A stretch of DNA of 64,000 bases from Propionivibrio soli (GTDB taxonomy: Bacteria > Pseudomonadota > Gammaproteobacteria > Burkholderiales > Rhodocyclaceae). The position numbers and the translations under genes are program-made. A model generated the notes under the pieces. It saw nothing but the letters and a program-made list of their open reading frames with translations. It ran no database searches and was not told the DNA's origin. How positions within the stretch are numbered: the stretch's first letter is position 1; every line of letters begins with the position of its first letter. Where the stretch lies: the NCBI RefSeq assembly GCF_025770765.1, contig NZ_JANZKY010000012.1, positions 124,001-188,000 on the forward strand, given 5' to 3'. Positions 59,520 to 64,000 of this stretch are shown piece after piece.

Positions 59520-59568
59520 TCGGCTTTGGTAGCCATCATTCATTCATCTACTCATAGTTGAGGAATTC

Positions 59569-60849
59569 ATGACAATCGTCGCTGTTGTTGGACTGGGATA
59601 TGTGGGACTGCCCTTGGCAGTTGAATTCGGCAAGAAGTATCGCACCATTGGCTTCGACCTTTCTGCGGCGAAGGTAGCGAGCTACAAGAACCACATAGAC
59701 ACCACCGGGGAAGTAAGCCAAGCTCAATTCGATGCGTCGGTTCACCTTGAGGTGGGGTCTGATCCCGACGCATTGGCTGAAGCGGACTTCATTGTGGTTG
59801 CCGTCCCGACGCCAGTCGATGAAGCGCACCAGCCCGATTTTCGGCCGTTGGTCGGTGCATCGGAGTCGGTAGGAAAGAATCTCAAACGGGGCGCGACAGT
59901 TGTCTTCGAATCCACCGTTTATCCTGGGGCGACGGAAGAGGTGTGCATTCCGATTATCGAAAAGCACTCGGGAATGAAATGGAAAGAAGACTTCTTTGTG
60001 GGCTATTCCCCCGAACGCATCAACCCGGGGGATAAGGAACGGACGCTAACCAAGATCGTGAAGGTCGTTTCCGGCGATACACCGGAAACCTTGGAGCGCG
60101 TTAAGGCAATGTACGGCAGCATCATCACCGCGGGAATCTATCCGGCATCAAGTATCAAGGTCGCCGAAGCGGCAAAAGTCATCGAGAATACGCAGCGCGA
60201 CCTGAACATCGCGCTTACGAACGAGCTAGCCATCATTTTCGAACGCATCGGCATCGATACGCTCGAGGTGCTTCAGGCCGCCGGGAGCAAGTGGAACTTC
60301 CTGCCGTTTCGTCCCGGGCTGGTTGGTGGTCACTGCATCGGGGTCGACCCATACTACCTCACGCACAAAGCCGAAATGCTTGGGTATCACCCGGAAGTCA
60401 TCTTGGCCGGTCGGCGCATTAATGACGGCATGGGGAAATATATCGCCGAACAGACGGTGAAAAAGCTCGTGGTCAATGGATGGCAGGTGAAAGGTGCTCC
60501 GATCATCGTTCTCGGCCTCACATTCAAGGAAGACTGCCCGGATCTGCGCAATTCGAAGGTCATCGACGTTATCCGCGAACTGCAATCGTATGGAGCGCGT
60601 GTGCTCGTTCACGAACCGGTGGCGGACGCTGGCGAAGCGTGGCACGAGTATGGCGTCGAACTGACTCAGTGGGACGATCTTCCTCAAGCGGCGGCGATCG
60701 TTGCCGCTGTCGGCCATCGGGAATTCAAGAACCGGCCGTTGTCGGATTACGTCGGCAAGTTGCAGGCGAATGGCGTTATGGCCGACGTGAAGTGCATCTT
60801 CAACGAAGCCGAACTCGCTGCTCAGGGAGTGACGGTGTGGCGATTGTAA
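59569..60849 (+). CDS. tviB: UDP-N-acetylglucosamine 6-dehydrogenase (TviB/WbpO-type)
   Basis: 426 residues, complete. The NAD-binding start is [20 protein letters not shown], then [30 protein letters not shown] and [11 protein letters not shown]. The catalytic Cys256 is in [16 protein letters not shown]-terminal NAD/UDP contacts follow in [17 protein letters not shown]. It oxidises UDP-GlcNAc (or UDP-GalNAc) to the uronic acid using two NAD+. The TviC-like epimerase gene overlaps its 3' end, so the pair should produce UDP-GalNAcA, a substrate for HexNAcA-containing EPS. Confidence 0.95.
   Translation: MTIVAVVGLGYVGLPLAVEFGKKYRTIGFDLSAAKVASYKNHIDTTGEVSQAQFDASVHLEVGSDPDALAEADFIVVAVPTPVDEAHQPDFRPLVGASESVGKNLKRGATVVFESTVYPGATEEVCIPIIEKHSGMKWKEDFFVGYSPERINPGDKERTLTKIVKVVSGDTPETLERVKAMYGSIITAGIYPASSIKVAEAAKVIENTQRDLNIALTNELAIIFERIGIDTLEVLQAAGSKWNFLPFRPGLVGGHCIGVDPYYLTHKAEMLGYHPEVILAGRRINDGMGKYIAEQTVKKLVVNGWQVKGAPIIVLGLTFKEDCPDLRNSKVIDVIRELQSYGARVLVHEPVADAGEAWHEYGVELTQWDDLPQAAAIVAAVGHREFKNRPLSDYVGKLQANGVMADVKCIFNEAELAAQGVTVWRL
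60824..60829 (+). promoter_or_regulatory. Ribosome-binding site selecting the GTG start of tviC
   Basis: AGGGAG inside the 3' end of the dehydrogenase gene, 7 nt before the GTG at 60837. It fixes the start of the epimerase gene, whose frame otherwise stays open far upstream. Confidence 0.75.
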
Positions 60850-61901
60850 GCCATTCTCTCTCCGATATTGCCCTTGGCCAATTGAAGTCTCAGCACTCCA
60901 ACTGGCTGGTCACCGGTTGTGCCGGATTCATTGGCTCACATCTGGTCGAAAGCTTGCTTAAGTTGGGCCAGACGGTCGTTGGTATGGACAACTTATCGAC
61001 CGGGCATCGAGCGAATCTGGATGAAGTTCAGTCCGCCGTGTCGCCGCACGAGTGGAAGAATTTCAGTTTTATCGAGGCGGACATCCGTGACGCGACCGCT
61101 TGCCGGGAAGTGTGCCGAGGTGTTGACTATGTGCTGCACCAGGCGGCGCTCGGTTCCGTCCCGCGTTCGCTTGCGGATCCATTGACGACGAACGCCGCGA
61201 ACGTAGACGGTTTTCTGAATATGCTTGTCGCGGCTCGCGACGCAGGAGTCAAACGATTCGTTTATGCTGCTTCGAGCTCGACCTACGGCGATCATACCGA
61301 ACTGCCCAAAGTGGAGGAGCGAATTGGGCGGCCATTGTCTCCCTACGCTGTGACGAAGCTGGTCAATGAGTTGTACGCCGAGGTGTTCGGGCGGTGCTAC
61401 GGGTTTCCGTCGATCGGGCTGCGTTACTTCAATGTTTTCGGTACCCGACAGGATCCCGAAGGCGCTTACGCGGCCGTAATACCTCGTTGGACGCGGGCAA
61501 TGCTGCTTGGCGAAGATGTGGTGATCAATGGCGATGGCGAAACCACACGCGATTTCTGCTTCGTAGCCAATGTCGTGCAAGCCAACTTGTTGGCGGCGAC
61601 AGCAAACTCTACGGAAGCTATCAATCAGGTGTACAACGTCGCGGTAAACGATCGTACGTCACTGAATCGCCTATTCGAAATCCTGCGCGACGTCTTGGCC
61701 GAAACCAATCCGCATGTTGCTGGTCTGAAAGCGCGGTATGCCGCTTTTCGTCCCGCGGATGTTCGCGATTCCCAAGCAGATGTATCAAAAGCGCGACGAC
61801 TCCTCGGGTATATACCCACGCATCGGCTGGAAGAGGGAGTACGAGAGGCCATGCCGTGGTATGTCGCTCGTTTCACGAGTCTGGAGCCTTGTAGAGGTTG
61901 A
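60837..61901 (+). CDS. tviC: UDP-GlcNAcA/UDP-GalNAcA 4-epimerase (TviC/WbpP-type)
   Basis: 354 residues from GTG 60837, overlapping tviB by 13 bp. An SDR-family epimerase: the NAD loop is [14 protein letters not shown], then [13 protein letters not shown] and [13 protein letters not shown]. The catalytic triad is the serine of [10 protein letters not shown] with Tyr170 and Lys174 in [34 protein letters not shown] follows (active-site loop, key part FNVFG). The N-terminal extension before the NAD loop is about 24 residues, similar to TviC. It interconverts UDP-HexNAc or UDP-HexNAcA at C4. Sugar preference between GlcNAc and GlcNAcA is inferred from pairing with tviB. Confidence 0.93.
   Translation: MAIVSHSLSDIALGQLKSQHSNWLVTGCAGFIGSHLVESLLKLGQTVVGMDNLSTGHRANLDEVQSAVSPHEWKNFSFIEADIRDATACREVCRGVDYVLHQAALGSVPRSLADPLTTNAANVDGFLNMLVAARDAGVKRFVYAASSSTYGDHTELPKVEERIGRPLSPYAVTKLVNELYAEVFGRCYGFPSIGLRYFNVFGTRQDPEGAYAAVIPRWTRAMLLGEDVVINGDGETTRDFCFVANVVQANLLAATANSTEAINQVYNVAVNDRTSLNRLFEILRDVLAETNPHVAGLKARYAAFRPADVRDSQADVSKARRLLGYIPTHRLEEGVREAMPWYVARFTSLEPCRG
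61893..61897 (+). promoter_or_regulatory. Ribosome-binding site for the lytic transglycosylase gene
   Basis: AGAGG, 6 nt before the GTG at 61904; an in-frame TTG at 61898 touches it and cannot use it. The GTG is therefore preferred. Confidence 0.6.
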
Positions 61902-61903
61902 TC

Positions 61904-62821
61904 GTGTCATTTTCCGCTCACGAGAGAATCGGTCAGCGTTTTTGCCTTCGTGCCGTCTTCGCATGGACGATGGTTGTCTACTTGGGCAGCCTTGCTTATG
62001 GCGCAGTCTCCGAAGTGGCGGGCAAGACCGTTGCCGAACTTGCGGCATTGAGGGACGAGGCGCGTTCCTATGAGCACGGGGAAGGAGTAGCACGGGATCC
62101 GCTCCGGGCTGCTGGGCTCTACTGTGAGGCGGCCAAGTACGGGGACGTGGAAGCGCAATTCAGCCTCGGCTGGATGTATGCCAACGCGCGTGGTGTTCCG
62201 CGCGACGACGAGATGGCCGCCTATTTTTTCCGTCTTGCGGCTGAACAAGGACACGAACAGGCGCGGCGAATGCTTCGCTTCGTCGGCGATACGCAGACGG
62301 CGGCGCCTGCATGCATGCGCATTGCATCGGTCGAGGAAGAAACCTTCTTTGCTGAGAACCCCGCGCAGGAAAAGGTCTATGGACTGGTACAGAAGCTTGC
62401 TCCCGAGTATGGCATCAGTCCGAGGCTGGTCATGGCGGTGATCAGGGCAGAATCGAACTTCGAGCCGACGGCGGTTTCGCCGAAAAACGCGCAAGGTCTG
62501 ATGCAGTTGATTCCCGAGACTTCAGTGCGTTTCAACGTCAAGAAGCCCTTCGACCCCGAGCAGAATATTCGGGGTGGTCTCTCCTATCTACGTTGGCTGC
62601 TGGCGTACTTCCAGGGCAACGTGGCGCTCGTAGCCGCCGCCTACAATGCAGGGGAGGGCGCGGTTAACCGCTATCGGGGCATTCCCCCGTTTGCCGAAAC
62701 ACGCGACTACGTTAAGCGGATCATGAATTTCTTCAAGAAAGACGAGCATCCGTATGACCCCGGTGCTACACCACCCTCCCCGGAACTACCCCGAATCCGG
62801 CTCGGGAAAAACAATATGTAG
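61904..62821 (+). CDS. Lytic transglycosylase with Sel1-like repeats
   Basis: 305 residues from GTG 61904, 2 bp after the tviC stop. A signal anchor (VFAWTMVVYLGSLAYG) is followed by two Sel1/TPR-like repeats (residues about 55-125: EHGEGVARDPLRAAGLYCEAA, QFSLGWMYANARGVPRD). A C-terminal SLT domain follows with catalytic Glu183 in VIRAESNFEPTAVSPKNAQG, then GLMQLIPET and AAYNAGEGAVNRYRG. It cleaves peptidoglycan glycan strands to 1,6-anhydro ends, probably opening the wall for the EPS or secretion machinery. Its 3' end overlaps the protease gene by 68 bp. Confidence 0.92.
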   Translation: MSFSAHERIGQRFCLRAVFAWTMVVYLGSLAYGAVSEVAGKTVAELAALRDEARSYEHGEGVARDPLRAAGLYCEAAKYGDVEAQFSLGWMYANARGVPRDDEMAAYFFRLAAEQGHEQARRMLRFVGDTQTAAPACMRIASVEEETFFAENPAQEKVYGLVQKLAPEYGISPRLVMAVIRAESNFEPTAVSPKNAQGLMQLIPETSVRFNVKKPFDPEQNIRGGLSYLRWLLAYFQGNVALVAAAYNAGEGAVNRYRGIPPFAETRDYVKRIMNFFKKDEHPYDPGATPPSPELPRIRLGKNNM

Positions 62822-63602
62822 GGGTCTCAAGACCGACGTCAGGCTTTTCAGGTCGCTAGCGCTTCTCTTTCTCACGGCTATTAATGTCGCAACAGCCCGG
62901 GCCGATTTGCCAGATCTGGTTGAGCGAACGAAGCCATCGGTCGTTGTCATCGGGACGTACAGCCGCACACGCAGCCCGGCGTTCGTCATGCGGGGTACGG
63001 GGTTCGTAGTGGCTAACGGCACTCTGGTCGCCACGAACGCCCATGTTCTTCCGGACCAGCTCGACTCTTCAAAAGGCGAAACACTGGTTATTCTGGTGAA
63101 TCCGGGTAAGCCAGGAACTCAGCAACGAGGGGCGAAGCCAGAAAAAGTAGACTCATCGCACGACTTGGCTGTCCTGCGAATCGACGGACCCCCCTTGCCG
63201 CCGTTAGTTTTGAAGGATGACGGCAAGGCCCGCGAAGGCCAAGCCGTTGCCTTCATGGGGTTTCCGATCGGCGGTGTGCTCGGTTTTTCGCCGGTCACGC
63301 ATCGCGCCATCGTATCGGCCGTAACCCCGATCGCGCTACCCGGACCTACAGCGCAGCAGTTGAACGAGAAAGTCGTCAAACGGCTACGCGAAGGCGCTTT
63401 TGAAGTTTATCAATTGGACGGCACCGCTTATCCTGGCAATAGCGGCGGCCCCCTTTTTGACACCGAACGCGGTGAAGTGCTCGGCATCATCAACATGGTT
63501 TTCGTTAAAGGCACGAAGGAGTCGGTGCTCTCCCAGCCGTCCGGAATCAGTTTCGCCGTTCCCGTGGATTATCTGAGGGATCTGCTTCACGATATTCCGT
63601 AG
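62754..63602 (+). CDS. Trypsin-like serine protease (S1C/DegP-like), secreted
   Basis: 282 residues from ATG 62754, the only in-frame usual start; it overlaps the transglycosylase gene by 68 bp. After about 27 residues a Sec signal core (SLALLFLTAINVATARA) appears, so the n-region is unusually long. The catalytic triad is complete: His97 (ATNAHVL), Asp137 (SHDLAVLRI) and Ser230 (PGNSGGPLF). No PDZ domain follows. It acts in the periplasm or outside. It may process EPS-machinery proteins or serve in envelope quality control; the target is unknown. Confidence 0.88.
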   Translation: MTPVLHHPPRNYPESGSGKTICRGLKTDVRLFRSLALLFLTAINVATARADLPDLVERTKPSVVVIGTYSRTRSPAFVMRGTGFVVANGTLVATNAHVLPDQLDSSKGETLVILVNPGKPGTQQRGAKPEKVDSSHDLAVLRIDGPPLPPLVLKDDGKAREGQAVAFMGFPIGGVLGFSPVTHRAIVSAVTPIALPGPTAQQLNEKVVKRLREGAFEVYQLDGTAYPGNSGGPLFDTERGEVLGIINMVFVKGTKESVLSQPSGISFAVPVDYLRDLLHDIP

Positions 63603-63620
63603 AGTTTGTAGGACAGCGAT

Positions 63621-63667
63621 GCTTAGGGGGTGTCGCGGGGACACAATGCTTGGCTAAGCCGCGGTTT
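63621..63667. terminator. Nested inverted repeat between converging genes
   Basis: GCTTAG (63621-63626) pairs with CTAAGC (63654-63659), enclosing GTGTC/GACAC (63630-63634 with 63640-63644). TTTT follows at 63664-63667 on the plus strand. It separates the protease gene from the converging partial ORF and may terminate one or both transcripts; the outer arms are far apart, so confidence is low. Confidence 0.3.
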
Positions 63668-64000
63668 TCGTTTCGACGGGCTCAGTAGGGGAGAAGAAGG
63701 TCGCCGCCTTGTGTGAAAGATGCACGAGCAATAACCGCCAGGGAAGGCGAAGGTACATCTCCCGTATTGCCAATAATGCGTCCGCGGTATTCTGCCCAGA
63801 AGGGCGAGTGTCTGGGTGGCGGGTCGAGATCGACCGGGCGAGTATGCGTAAAACAAGGTCGTTTGCCTTCGGCAGGATATCGTCCGGGACAGGCGTCCCG
63901 AAGACCTTCTTCGTAAGCACGAGGGTATGCTCAAGGATGCCTTGCAAACCTACCTGCTGAGCGCGGGAAAATAGGCGCGTGGCAAAACCGCTGGTGTTTG
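63654..64000 (-). CDS. C-terminal part of a possible nucleotidyltransferase-family protein
   Basis: Minus-strand frame open from the window edge to TAG at 63656-63654, about 115 codons; the 5' end is outside. The visible sequence includes QGILEHTLVLTKKVFGTPVPD, PDTRPSGQNTADALLAIREM and LPWRLLLVHLSHKAATFF. It reminds me of the C-terminus of the uncharacterised nucleotidyltransferase-like family found near EPS and PEP-CTERM loci, but the diagnostic N-terminal G-S-x(n)-D-x-D motif is not in view. It could equally be an unrelated conserved protein. Confidence 0.5.
   Translation of the reverse strand, partial: NTSGFATRLFSRAQQVGLQGILEHTLVLTKKVFGTPVPDDILPKANDLVLRILARSISTRHPDTRPSGQNTADALLAIREMYLRLPWRLLLVHLSHKAATFFSPTEPVETKTAA

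Noticed and set aside
1-64000. CRISPR arrays, insertion sequences, prophage or integrase genes, rRNA and tRNA
   Set aside because: No regularly spaced direct repeats, transposase or integrase motifs, or structured RNA genes were seen anywhere in the window.

Overview
The window is almost entirely one exopolysaccharide (EPS) locus of the exosortase A (XrtA)/PEP-CTERM type. Its marker genes are all recognisable from sequence: XrtA fused to EpsI, the PrsK/PrsR/PrsT trio, the XrtA-associated amidotransferase and glycosyltransferases, the O-ligase-like membrane protein, the acyl-CoA ligase/PLP decarboxylase/ACP set, and the EpsB-type initiating phosphoglycosyltransferase. High-GC coding sequence, TviB/TviC and this gene combination point to an environmental Gram-negative bacterium, most likely a betaproteobacterium (Rhodocyclales-like). 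That placement is inference from gene families; no rRNA or tRNA gene is present.

Layout. (1) 1-16259, plus strand: a tightly overlapping run of glycosyltransferases (the first cut by the window edge), AsnB-type amidotransferase, a PaaK/CapK-like enzyme, the O-ligase/polymerase, XrtA-EpsI, an AAC(3)-fold acetyltransferase and an alpha/alpha-barrel protein. (2) 16273-20381: one minus-strand glycosyltransferase, then a lower-GC glycosyltransferase and a Wzx-type flippase. (3) 20608-28733, plus: ATP-grasp ligase, GT2 polyprenyl-phosphate glycosyltransferase, GNAT, a second PaaK-like enzyme, a UPF0104-type membrane protein, a WecE-like aminotransferase and a GT-C-like membrane enzyme. (4) 48244-28730, minus: an apparent 19.5-kb operon headed by an acyl carrier protein. 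It continues with a multi-VanZ membrane protein, an AsnB-like protein lacking the Cys nucleophile, MBOAT plus SGNH acyltransferase pair, a small TPR protein, a 1443-residue secreted protein with a PL26/YetA-like core, a two-propeller kelch protein, and three acyltransferase-3 membrane proteins. (5) 48339-63602, plus: acyl-CoA ligase, PLP decarboxylase, EpsB-type transferase, PrsK-PrsR-PrsT, TviB-TviC (UDP-GlcNAc to UDP-GalNAcA), a lytic transglycosylase and a trypsin-like protease. A converging partial ORF closes the window.

Working model (inference). EpsB primes undecaprenyl phosphate. TviB/TviC supply a HexNAcA uronate and the glycosyltransferases build the repeat unit. Wzx flips it and the O-ligase-like protein polymerises or ligates it. 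AsnB-type enzymes may amidate uronates. The many acyl/acetyltransferases decorate the chain, and the secreted PL26-like/kelch pair trims or binds it. PrsK/PrsR (a sigma54-activating response regulator) probably controls the locus together with PEP-CTERM target genes elsewhere; no PEP-CTERM substrate is encoded here. The most unusual part is the minus-strand tailoring operon, especially the PL26-like giant protein coupled by ATGA overlap to the double-propeller kelch protein.
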